A DNA stretch of 39,336 nucleotides from contig RBZT01000349.1 in the NCBI GenBank assembly GCA_003693705.1, forward strand, positions 1-39,336. The letters run 5' to 3'. Positions within the stretch are counted from its first letter, which is position 1. The number at the start of each line of letters is the position of its first letter. Shown here piece by piece: positions 18,142 to 27,375 of the stretch. A program made the translations under genes and the position numbers. This DNA comes from Polymyxa betae (taxonomy: Eukaryota; Endomyxa; Phytomyxea; Plasmodiophorida; Plasmodiophoridae). The notes under the pieces are model-generated. The model did no database searches and was not told the origin of the DNA. It saw nothing but the letters and a program-made list of their open reading frames with translations.

Positions 18142-19818
18142 ATGCTGGTCCTACGTGACGTCCTGAACGAAGCGTATCGGGATCTGCGATCTCGATCGTC
18201 ATCATCTCGACCTGTGCTGGTCCAGGTTGGACCTGATGCTGATGCTATATGTGCCTGTGCTATATGGACTGCATTATTACGTATAGATCAGATCCCATAT
18301 AGAATCACACCTATACAATCATATGATCATGTTGGTGCTGGACTCGCTACTGCAGATTCTCTCGTTCTCATCAATTGTGGTGCTACTGTCGATCTACAAC
18401 AGCATCTGGAAGCCGGTGGTGCTGGCCCCGATCTACGTGTCTACGTCCTGGATTCCCATCGTCCCTATCATCTGGCTAATGTCAGGTCCACCAATACCCA
18501 GATCGTCTGTCTCGACGCCACCACTGAATACCCGTCGTACCCGTCCGATCACGATCTATCCTCGGACTCCGACGACGATGACGGCGACGGCGATCGGCGC
18601 CGGGAACGCATTCAGCGCCGCATGCGGGTCGCCGATCATTACGGCGGCACCTATCAAGACGTGTCTGTGGCCGTACTGGCTCACGACCTGGCCCAGCAAC
18701 TCGGTAAAGACGATGTTGATATGCTATGGGCTGCGATCGTCGGTCTGACGGACCAGTACGTCTTCGAACGTATTAATCGTTGGACGTATCAGACTCAGGT
18801 TCATCATTTACGTCGTCATGTGTTTAATCAAGATGAACGTGATGATATTGGTGCTGTTGATGATGAAGCTCAAGTCCGTCTACCAGCAGCTGGAACTATC
18901 ACATTTGAACCAGCTGATCTTCAATTTACATTATTACGACATTGGAATCTGTATGATGCTATGGCACATTCACGTCGTCTAGCTACAAGATTAAAGCTAT
19001 GGCGTGATACAGGAACACAACAGCTTAATCTCATATTAGCTAAGCTCGGTATTCCAAGACAGGAATCCCGAGCGCCCTACTTCCTCATGCGATATGATTG
19101 CAAGAAACGTCTGAACGACGACCTGGCCAAATACGCGGGCGAGTACGGCTTGGAATCGGCGGATCTGTTCCTGCCGGGATTCACACGACGATACGCCGAT
19201 GGTCTGGTCGTATCTAGCTCGGATCTGGTGCTGGTCATGACGGCGGTATTGTCGGATTCGAGCGCTGATAACGGATTCTGGACGGCGTTGGATGCATTAA
19301 GATCACAGCAGGCACCATTGCTAAGGAAGACATTGCTACCAGCTGCTATCGATCTGCAGACGAAATTGTTCCAGCGAGCTCATGCACTACTATCAAAACG
19401 TGGTGTCACATCAACCGGCAAATATCGGCTCTGTATTCTAGATAGCAGCGAGGTCCAGTACGTGTTCGGACGGCCATTAGCTCTATGGCAGCTCGGACTG
19501 TTCCTGATCGACGCGTACGAACACGTCATCAGTGAACAATCATCAGCGCAACGGAAACGTCCAAGGCGTGTGAAGATCCTGCCATTCGTATTATGTGCAG
19601 AGATTGAACAGAGACATTCGTATCTGGTGATCGGGATGCCTAGGGCGGACCAGCACGACCAGGACAAGATTCAGAGGAATCCGTTCGCCGTGGCCTTCAC
19701 CGATGCCGCCGTACTGACGAAGGCGCGGGCCAGGCAGGATGGGTTCGAGGCGGCCATCGTCGAGATCGCCGCCGACGATCTGAAGCCGTTCTTAGAGAGT
19801 CTCGTCCATCAGATGTGA
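18142..19818 (+). CDS. CDC45: CDC45 replication factor, 558 aa
   Basis: CDC45 joins MCM2-7 and GINS to form the CMG helicase at replication forks. Single exon. The first ATG in frame is 18142. The N-terminal inactive DHH/RecJ-like domain shows VQVGPDADAICACAIWTALL, SYDHVGAG and VLINCGATVDL. An acidic loop (SSDSDDDDGDGD) at about residues 140-150 matches the acidic insert of the family. Further landmarks are MLWAAIVGLTDQYVFERI, LLRHWNLYDAMAHSRRLATR, KLGIPRQE, PFVLCAEIEQRHSYLVIGMP and a C-terminal FLESLVHQM. Length fits (about 560-650). The absence of introns contrasts with the intron-rich genes to the left. Confidence 0.95.
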   Translation: MLVLRDVLNEAYRDLRSRSSSSRPVLVQVGPDADAICACAIWTALLRIDQIPYRITPIQSYDHVGAGLATADSLVLINCGATVDLQQHLEAGGAGPDLRVYVLDSHRPYHLANVRSTNTQIVCLDATTEYPSYPSDHDLSSDSDDDDGDGDRRRERIQRRMRVADHYGGTYQDVSVAVLAHDLAQQLGKDDVDMLWAAIVGLTDQYVFERINRWTYQTQVHHLRRHVFNQDERDDIGAVDDEAQVRLPAAGTITFEPADLQFTLLRHWNLYDAMAHSRRLATRLKLWRDTGTQQLNLILAKLGIPRQESRAPYFLMRYDCKKRLNDDLAKYAGEYGLESADLFLPGFTRRYADGLVVSSSDLVLVMTAVLSDSSADNGFWTALDALRSQQAPLLRKTLLPAAIDLQTKLFQRAHALLSKRGVTSTGKYRLCILDSSEVQYVFGRPLALWQLGLFLIDAYEHVISEQSSAQRKRPRRVKILPFVLCAEIEQRHSYLVIGMPRADQHDQDKIQRNPFAVAFTDAAVLTKARARQDGFEAAIVEIAADDLKPFLESLVHQM

Positions 19819-19824
19819 CACAAC

Positions 19825-19830
19825 AATAAA
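19825..19830 (+). terminator. AATAAA polyadenylation signal of CDC45
   Basis: AATAAA begins 7 bp after the CDC45 TGA codon and is the only such signal nearby. The very short distance implies a very short 3' UTR. Confidence 0.5.
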
Positions 19831-19945
19831 TTCATTCGTTCGGGCTTTATACAGACGGAAATGGGGCTGCTTGAATCAAGCCCCGGCTCAATGAATGACT
19901 CAGGGGCTATCACGGTTCCTTCCGTATTCGATATTTATTCCTGAA

Positions 19946-20351
19946 CTAGACCATCTTGTAGGACACGATGGTCGCCGCCTCTCCCATCATCTCTGAATCG
20001 CGCTTCTCCTGGGCCGTTGTCGCCAACGTCTTCCGCACGCGATCGTCGTCCAGCGCCTCAAAACGTTCGCCTTCCGATTCGGCCGCCGCCGAACGCAAAC
20101 GTTCCGATTCCAGCAGCACGCGCTTCGGTCTGTTGAAGTTCGCCAAGAAACGGTCGTACCGGTCCTCGGAGCCCAGCGAGGTCAAAGACTCGATCAATGT
20201 CGAACTAACACGATTCGATCCGCCATCGTTCCGATGCCGAGAGATCTCGGATTGTTCGGCATCGTCGACGAGAACCTCGCCCCGAAACGACTGCTTATCG
20301 CGTCCGGCACCGAACAAGCTCCTGGCCGCCCTGCGTCGTCTGTTCCGTCAT
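19946..20351 (-). CDS. hypothetical charged helical protein, about 126 aa
   Basis: Unrecognised. The minus frame 20290-19946 encodes a charged, helix-rich sequence (RYDRFLANFNRPKRVLLESE, then SEGERFEALDDDRVRKTLAT). It lacks an ATG of its own near its 5' end. An ATG at 20351 could join it if a 25-nt piece (20315-20291, GT...AG) is removed, restoring the frame; such an intron would be unusually short here. A plus-strand ATG frame (19968-20405, 145 aa, Ser/Arg-rich) competes for the same bases. I prefer the minus strand because its composition is more protein-like and it pairs divergently with the gene at 20486. Confidence 0.4.
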
Positions 20352-20485
20352 AATTCAAGGCGTCGTCTAAAAACAGCCACAATCACAACAGTAAACGATC
20401 ATTAAAATGTTCTATTGTGATTCGATAATAAAGAATCGGGAATTTTTGTGAGATTTTCGGTAGTACAGATCGGAGAGATATTCCA

Positions 20486-21046
20486 ATGCTGGTGGCGTCG
20501 CTTCCGCATCTGATCCCAGGGCGTGATCATGAATTTCAGGGACCACTCCTGCAATCGTTGCCGCTGCCGCCGTCCCGAATCGATTCGAGTTTGGTGAAGC
20601 AAAAAAGGCAGGAGCAGATATTCAGCAGAACGAGAACGAGGGCGTTGCCGGCTGTAATACCGCAGCGATGGTCGGGAGAATATCGCCACGAGAACCCAGC
20701 GACGTTATCATCGCGACATGATCCTTCGAAATGGGTCTGGGGCGATCTACACAGACAACGCCGCCATAAATCCTTCTATTACAACGCTGCAGTCGTTAAC
20801 GATCAGGATCGAATGCGATGGCGACCTGAACCGAGCGTGAATCCGCTCGAAGATAATCGCTCAGCGAAGATCATGCAGAGATGGAGGTCGATGAACGATC
20901 TCGTCAAGCCTACCAGGCGGTTTCATCATCAGAGCGAGCGACGACGACCTGATCCTGATATGTTCGAGCTATTAAGACATGAGCCATGGGTACCTAGTCG
21001 ACGTCTGAAACCGATCCTCCCAACACCAAGATCGCATCTCTGGTGA
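20486..21046 (+). CDS. hypothetical Arg/Trp-rich protein, 186 aa
   Basis: Single exon from ATG 20486. No family recognised. The sequence is rich in Arg, Pro, Trp and His with little hydrophobic core: PSRIDSSLVKQKRQEQIFSR, PSKWVWGDLHRQRRHKSFYY, MRWRPEPSVNP, IMQRWRSMNDLVK. It looks like an extended, basic structural or scaffold protein. It has no signal peptide or membrane segment. The divergent neighbour on the minus strand starts about 135 bp to the left, suggesting a shared promoter. Confidence 0.6.
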   Translation: MLVASLPHLIPGRDHEFQGPLLQSLPLPPSRIDSSLVKQKRQEQIFSRTRTRALPAVIPQRWSGEYRHENPATLSSRHDPSKWVWGDLHRQRRHKSFYYNAAVVNDQDRMRWRPEPSVNPLEDNRSAKIMQRWRSMNDLVKPTRRFHHQSERRRPDPDMFELLRHEPWVPSRRLKPILPTPRSHLW

Positions 21047-21327
21047 ACAATAACTGATATAAAACTAACTGCAGCATATAAATATGAAAGTTTTATATAA
21101 TGAGATAGATGATAAGTTGGATCACCATTAGAGGGAATCTATCATATATGGGGTTTCTAATGAATTGAGCAGATCACTATCATATCTTCTCTCTAAGTCC
21201 TACATGAACAACCGAGCAACAGAACTATTCTCTAACAGGGTGAAATATAGCCAGCTCTGGTAAATGGAAGTAGGAGCTCCTGAGGATTATTAGCAAGGTG
21301 ATATGCAGATGTACTTTAGGCCTTATG

Positions 21328-21769
21328 CTATGAATACATCACCATACCAACAAACTTAACCGAATAGAATCCGATCCTGCCCACAATATCGTTTAATAAT
21401 CTATGTATCAGAATGCTGCCTGCAGATTTACCGGCATGAGCTATATGATAGGTTAACTGTTTAGTGACCATGAGAGCATGTAGTTCAAGATCTTGAGATT
21501 CTGCTGGTCCAGATCTCAATATCATACACATCTGATAGGTTGAGCTGTCAGGTTTTAGCTGCTGGAAGGGATTACTTGGCTTGAACAGCTGATTCATGCA
21601 GATATTGATAGGATGGAGGCAGCGCCTTTACGATAAGAGCTCGCTCGTATAACTGAACAGTAAGGTGAGATTGACGGTGGCGATTAAACGAGATTAACAC
21701 ATGGAGTATGTATGATTGATATGATGAGATGGAGAGGTCCATCATATTATAATGCCGTGACCAGATCAT
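21328..21769 (-). CDS. possible PPR-like protein, two or more exons
   Basis: Exon 1 (21769-21576) starts at an ATG and reads like a helical repeat (SYILHVLISFNRHRQ, then VQLYERALIVKALPPSY). A second frame (21544-21328) continues with STYQMCMILRS and further helices to a TAG. The spacing resembles pentatricopeptide repeats, which bind organellar RNA, but only weakly. The joining intron would be 31 nt, shorter than normal here, so the structure is uncertain. Protein-like fragments continue on the minus strand to about 21150 and may be further exons or decayed sequence. Confidence 0.35.
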
Positions 21770-22657
21770 GCTGCATGCACGCGGAGTCCGTCAATAGAAT
21801 GTTCTAACAGCGTGACGGACACACACCTACATCTATTTATAGTCTGCTGGTCACTGTCATCAAACAACTTGCCATGTCGTATTCAGCATACCTTCCACTT
21901 AACGCATGTCATGCATATCATGACGTGGTCATACCGACCCATGCCCGTATACTGCCTGTTAATATGTTCCAGACATGATTCATTGTGATATTGGATCGAC
22001 AATCTCGATATCAAATTATTGGTTTAATTATGGGACGTCTCTATTTGGTTATGATTATGCTTATGGCTATGCAATTTAATTACGCTGCAGCTTAAGGTGC
22101 TGGACAAGGTCGTCATCAAGACCCTGTGATCGATGATGATCCTGATTTGGATCTTGGCTTTGATCCATCAGCTGGATGCCCAAACAACAATTATGGTCCA
22201 CATGCGCTTACTTTCGGTGATGGCATGAAATATGGCGACGATGTCTATTATACATGCTCGTATGGCTGCGGATAGACACCCAAAAATCCATGACGTTCCC
22301 AATCACCATCTTCTTACATCATTTTTCGAATAAATTGATTCACGTTTGACCTCTCTCTCATCACGAACCTAAGCTTTGTATCGCCTTCAGACTGTATCAT
22401 GGTATCATGGAAGTCAGATAGTCAATAGTATAGAGCATCGGAAAACAAAATAGAGGTTGCGGATAGCACGAATCGCTGCTAAAGAAATAACAAAGCCAGA
22501 ATATCGTTATTTGTTAATGACTGCATTAAATAAAGGCTATCTTGGTGGTTATTTACAGGCAATGGGGTCATTTGGGGTCATGGGGTAGCGCAACCTTCAT
22601 TGTTATGTTACAGATCTGTCTTGTTCTGAAGGGTTCTTCGAGTGCTTTATAAATCAA
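21770..22657. other. gene-poor interval before METTL9
   Basis: Apart from the interrupted frame at 22030-22275 and a 34-codon ATG frame at 21883-21987, I see no gene. GGGGTCA words at 22563-22587 lie about 75 bp before the METTL9 start. Confidence 0.4.
22030..22275 (+). pseudogene. possible decayed small secreted protein
   Basis: The frame begins with a signal-peptide-like MGRLYLVMIMLMAMQFNYAA and is interrupted by TAA (22093-22095). It then stays open for 59 codons with an acidic stretch (PVIDDDPDLDLGFDPSAGC) and a Cys-containing end (YGDDVYYTCSYGCG) before TAG at 22273-22275. A secreted Cys-rich protein broken by one stop codon would look like this. An alternative is a 43-nt intron (GTTATG...CTGCAG) removing most of the leader, which leads only to short frames. 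Confidence 0.3.
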
Positions 22658-23886
22658 ATGTATTATAGACGTCGATATGTACAGAATGCTATTGATGAAC
22701 TTCAACAGGGGCAAGAGCATCGCTGCTCCTGGGATTGCCAGCATCGGTATGCAATCGAGGCCCGTCTCTTTCGAGCCGATTATACGATTAAGGGGCTGGC
22801 TCCTGATGATTCGGGACGGAACTTTATAGAGAGATCCAAACAGGTCGCTATAGAAGCGTTCAATTCACTTTTGTTTGCTCATTAGTTTGCAGGTTGGATC
22901 AGTTCGGGTTATTGCCGCCATAGCTATGAGAATTTTCCTCTCTGTTACTGATACGAATGCATTATGTGGAACAGGAGATATGCATATCTTCTCTACTGCT
23001 CAAGCTAAGCTGCTATTAAATATGACTGAGTAATATATTGTGCTGTTTTGCTGATGGTTTCATTGATCTCTTCGTTAAAGTGATCATGAGCCAAGCGGGA
23101 ATCTGCTAGATGTCGGCGCTGGTTTGTTACTTCTGCATTCAATGATGTATATATTGATGTATCAATAGGTGATGGAGGAATAACAGCTCAACTAGCACCT
23201 TTATTCTCAACCGTAACGACCACAGAGGCAAGATTTATCATTATGCTGATAACCTCAGCTGACATATAGATCAGGTTTCTGAGCGCATGGCTACACGTCT
23301 TGAACAACGAGGATTCAAATGTGTTGTGACAATGGATCCATCAACAGTCCCAGAAGCCACATGCATTGACCTGTTCGAATGTGTCTCCTGTTTAAATGTT
23401 CTGGACAGGTTTGCCTTTGACATATGAGGATATGTCTTCTGAGTTTCCATCACAGATGTAATTGTCCACTAGACCTGTTAGCATCACTTAGAGATCTGCT
23501 TGTTCCTGATACAGGCCGACTTCTCCTGGCTGTCGTACTACCCTTCAACCCGTATGTGAAATGATTAGTCATGTTGCTAGAAGTCATATTGAGTTTAGGG
23601 GCATTGAACAAGGGACGGAATGGTGTCGTCCTAAACAAAATGTGCCAGAAAACGTATATCATAAATCGTTTGAGATTGCAGCGAATGCATTGGCATTTGA
23701 GGTATTAGAGCCACTCGGGTTCCGAATCGAATCGATATCGAGACTGCCTTGTATTTCGGATCTTCCGTTCACGATATAGCGCTGATTGCCATTGTAGATA
23801 TGTCGTTCAGCGTCTCACTTTCACAAGATTACGCCATACTCGATAATGCCCTATTTGTGTGTCGACGAGGTCCTGATACATCATGA
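22658..23886 (+). CDS. METTL9: METTL9/DREV protein-histidine methyltransferase, 297 aa, eight exons
   Basis: METTL9 is a SAM-dependent enzyme that makes 1-methylhistidine in His-x-His motifs of proteins. At first sight the region looks like a broken pseudogene. Splicing removes every frameshift and stop. Exons are 22658-22843, 22893-23029, 23081-23121, 23169-23227, 23275-23408, 23456-23551, 23599-23750 and 23798-23886; introns are 49, 51, 47, 47, 47, 47 and 47 nt, and the total is 298 codons including stop. Family landmarks: GTGDMHIFS, the SAM motif NLLDVGAGDGGIT (exons 3-4), TTEVSERMATRL across a GC-AG intron, CVSCLNVLDRC, LLLAVVLPFNP, and the C-terminal DYAILDNALFVCRR. Residues 1-60 are less conserved and could have another upstream exon. 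Confidence 0.9.
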
Positions 23887-24001
23887 CGGTGTTCATTGAA
23901 AGTGTCTACATATCACGTTTATGAACGAAAAGCCCTGCTCAGGTCGGGAGTGTCGACAAAAGGTGAAGATGTCGATAGTTTTAACCCACATTTTTTCCCT
24001 G

Positions 24002-24054
24002 AAACTCCAAACTCCAAACTCCAAACTCTAAAACCCTAACCCCAAAACCCTATT
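24002..24054 (+). repeat. degenerate telomere-like repeat, C-rich strand on plus
   Basis: Four AAACTCC/AAACTCT-type units run into TAAAACCCTAACCCCAAAAC and CCTATT. This resembles decayed CCCTAA telomeric repeat. It begins about 115 bp after the METTL9 stop and opens an AT-rich, gene-poor kilobase. Confidence 0.55.
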
Positions 24055-25232
24055 GGTTATTTCCCATGCCAATATCTCAAAAAATAAAGAAATCCGCTCA
24101 TCCCATTCCATTGTTAAATAACCCCGAAATAATTTCTCTTTAAAACCACAAATCAGCGCGCCAGTAATAATGCCACAGCACCACCCGATGTGACTCGATG
24201 CTTTCATGAAGGTTCTCGCTAATCTCTTCACTGACACCGACTTTATTCACGACCACAATACCAATTAGCCGAATCTTGAAGCAGAACTCTGCCATCGCGA
24301 ACCCCAACGAGGTAATAAAAGAATGACGAGCAGATAGCTGTTGACAAATATTTCAAAAAGATTTAGATGGCAGATAGGAAAATATCAAAGAGGTATGAAT
24401 TGTCGTCATATTCCAATATGTACTTTAATGGCGTTTACAATATTGTAATACTGATTGTACATTTTATAGGCACGAAATCCAAAGACACATTAAATGCCTT
24501 TTCTTCATGTTTTATGGGATTTTTGTTTGGTGGCGGAACATGTTGATATTATAAAAATGTACTTTTTTGGAAACTTCAACTTTCTATCGTTGTTGTATTC
24601 CTTATAAATAATTGGCAGTGTGATTGATTCTGGATTTGTTGGGAATTGAACATTTTGAAAATGGGGAGATTTGATTATGGTTTGAAAGCGAAAATATATT
24701 CGGAGGGATGGGGAGGGGATTTTCAATTTGAAGTTTTTGGAATTTGGGGTTTTGTGAACTGCCAATGTCAATAGTTTGAAATTGGATTTTGACGGAGAGG
24801 GGTTTTCTGGGTTAAATTGATCCACATCTGTATCGTTCTGTATCGGGTGTCATTATGGCAATGTTGCCTATCAACATCATATCTGTTAATACGATCCAAC
24901 AACCATCTAACGGATTTAGCACAGAGAGTTGCAGCAACTGAGGAAAATGATTATTAGAGCGACGAGGCGATATACACGAGCTGAACAAATTATACAGGAC
25001 TCTCTGCATTATGGAAATAATCCAAATCCAATTCTCTGATCTTTGAAATTCTCAACTGGAGCTCAGTTGCAACCTGGTCGAGGACAGTAGGGTTTTAGGG
25101 TTTTTAATGATCTGATGGAAAGGGCATCTCCCAATATAATAAACAGTGAGATCATCATCTATCAGAAAGCGGCTACCATATACAGATGATCTTCTTCTCA
25201 ACTTGATATAATACTCGACCAGATCTTATCAT
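24055..25232. other. AT-rich gene-poor segment
   Basis: About 1.2 kb with no supported gene. Minus-strand ATG frames at 24298-24141 and 24825-24505 are open but low in complexity or unrecognised. On the plus strand, a protein-like frame at 24947-25189 is interrupted by two stop codons (see Findings). The segment is bracketed by telomere-like motifs at 24002-24054 and 25088-25106. Confidence 0.45.
25088..25106 (+). repeat. telomere-like motif, G-rich strand on plus
   Basis: TAGGGTTTTAGGGTTTTTA is two TTTTAGGG-like units, oriented opposite to the C-rich repeat 1.05 kb to the left. Confidence 0.45.
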
Positions 25233-27252
25233 ATGTCCAGAAATTTTATTGGAAGCAGAGCGATCAAACGGCCGTACTATCTCAGTGCCTATTTTGAACA
25301 AAATCTCGACAGGTGCAACATCTGTAAAAGTATGAGATGCATTAGCTGTGATAAATGTAATCATCTTCGTCGATTAATGCCATCTGGATGTTGTGTTGAT
25401 TGTCAGACGAGCACAGCTCATTCAAATCTGCTTTGCAGTTATTGCTCAATTAGCAGTCGCAGATGTGAAGTCTGCCGATCATATCAGGTTGGAGATATGC
25501 AACATTTAGATAGTGAACGATCAATGAATACAATCAGCATTGATCATGCTGATACAATGACCAGAATTGATCTATTACAGCTTCTATTTAACAAATTCAC
25601 AAAAATTGATTCGAAATTGATGTCGCTGAGTGAATTCCGCAAGTTCACAAGACATATCTGTACAAGCACAATTATTGCTGATTTGATCTTTATTAAGGTA
25701 ATAATATATGACAGTATCTCGAACATTTGTATGAAGATGTATTTAGGCACAACCAGCTCGAGGGAAATCCCTCAATTTCGATACATTTGTTACAGCTGTT
25801 GGAGCTCTTGCTGTTCGTGTTTATGATGAATCTCTTGAGGCCAGTTTAGATCAAATATTCCAACATCATCTTATACCTCTTGTACGAGATATTCATCAGA
25901 ACCAGACCAACATTCAACCAACAGACCAACAGCACCCGATTTCAGTCCTACAACGAAATCGCAGAATCATGAGAAAGATCTTCTTTGAGTCATGTGGCCC
26001 GAATCCCCATCTTGATCTCGATTCATTCTTAAAGTTCTGTCGCCGAACAGGGATTCTCCCCGATCTCATGACAGTTACCGAACTAAAGGCGCTCTTTCTG
26101 AGAAACGCCCAACAGGATCAGCAAGGCCTTGATCGGCGGCAGTTCGCGAACGTGATCTCGAGCATGGCCGGACACGATCATTTCCGTCTCCAGATTCTGC
26201 TGGTCAGAATCGCCTCTGTGTATTTTACAGGTACAGATCATCTGCATATTGAAAGAGAGGAGATAAGCAGTGATGAGAAGAAGGGAGATGTTGTTGTAGC
26301 CTGGCCTCGATCATGTCGTGAATGTGTTGAGAATGTATTTGATTATTATTATAGACGTGAAGATACAGGACGTCATGCTGATAGAATCATCTCATCATCA
26401 ACATTATGTAGATTCATCAGCGACTTTAATCAAGGTGCTCCAGATCCACTTCGTATTGATAAGAATGCGGCCATGCTGGCCCTGGCGAAACTGACGAAAC
26501 ACACGCGTCTGGCAGTGATGAATGTGGATCTGTTCGCTCTATTCGTTGAATGGCACGCGGCTGCCATTAACACCGCTACAAACATGTCGATGGCGGCGGC
26601 TCTCGATCAAATAACATCGTCCATGCAGATATCATGTCTGAATAAGATATCAATGAGACAAGCACATAATCCACTTCATGATCCAAACATATGTTCGACA
26701 TTGCTCAAATTCGAGAACCAGTTCCGTCACCTATTCAACGAGTTCGCCAGATCCCCAATTCGGCATCAGGCCGGTCTACGCCTGGGCCAGAACGACCTCG
26801 AGTGCATGTGCACCACATTACAGATCGTGCCTCGTCTACTTACATCACGTCAGGTCGCATGGATCTGTCGTGATATGAGAGCGTGTAGACCTGAGGGCAG
26901 CGATCATCCAATCGATCTGGATGAATTCATGGAGATTACAGCCAGGATCGCTATGACGGCTTTCTATAAAGGTTGGTTCGGGGGGAGGGGCCGGTATCAC
27001 CCCGCAACATAATGGTTTGTGATGATGATGATGATAATAGGCCGGGTTCTGGGTCGTGATTGTCAGACGTTATCTGGTGCTGAACGTCTCCTACTCCTAT
27101 TACATTATATTGATATGAGACGTGATAGAAAGTTCTTAAACAATACCAAATCTATGTTAATACCATATAGAGATGATCAGCAACTTCATCATAATAATAT
27201 TAGACATCTATTAATCGACAATCCAGATATCGTCTGTCAAACCACTTCTTGA
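25233..27252 (+). CDS. cysteine-rich protein with p25/EF-hand-like domains, 633 aa, three exons
   Basis: Exons are 25233-25697, 25747-26971 and 27041-27252; introns are 49 and 69 nt. The total is 634 codons including stop. Without the second intron the protein would end at 27012. Residues 28-81 hold twelve cysteines in repeated CxxC pairs (28/31, 36/39, 39/42, 54/57, 68/71, 78/81), probably binding zinc. Residues about 118-195 resemble the p25-alpha (TPPP) EF-hand-like domain: SLSEFRKF, IADLIFIKAQPARGKSLNFD and TFVTAVGALAVRVY. A second similar unit follows (LDLDSFLKFCRRTGILPDL), then helical regions and LDEFMEITARIAMTAFYKG. p25-type proteins often act on microtubules or cilia, so a cytoskeletal role is a guess. 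An upstream exon cannot be excluded. No named family recognised. Confidence 0.65.
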
Positions 27253-27375
27253 ACAATAAAATTCGTAAAAAAATGTGAAAAATTGGGGAAGGAATTTAGT
27301 GCGCGGGTAGCGGAATTGACCTTGGTCTAATGATACATCTTGTATAGAATTCGTTACTACTGGCGCTATACGGTC

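Noticed and set aside
19968-20405. 145-aa plus-strand Ser/Arg-rich frame
   Set aside because: Overlaps a more protein-like minus-strand frame; its composition is typical of the antisense of an Asp/Glu/Arg-rich protein. Not fully excluded.
22658-23886. METTL9 locus as a pseudogene
   Set aside because: All frameshifts and stops disappear once seven short introns are removed; the spliced protein is complete.
24505-24825. 106-aa minus-strand frame
   Set aside because: Low-complexity, AT-driven Lys/Asn/Phe/Pro sequence, lacking any domain.
22030-25189. Stop-codon reassignment suggested by in-frame TAA, TAG and TGA in two protein-like stretches
   Set aside because: TAA, TAG and TGA all end clear genes in this window (HSP90 TAA, P450 reductase TAG, CDC45 TGA), and all three stop types interrupt these frames.
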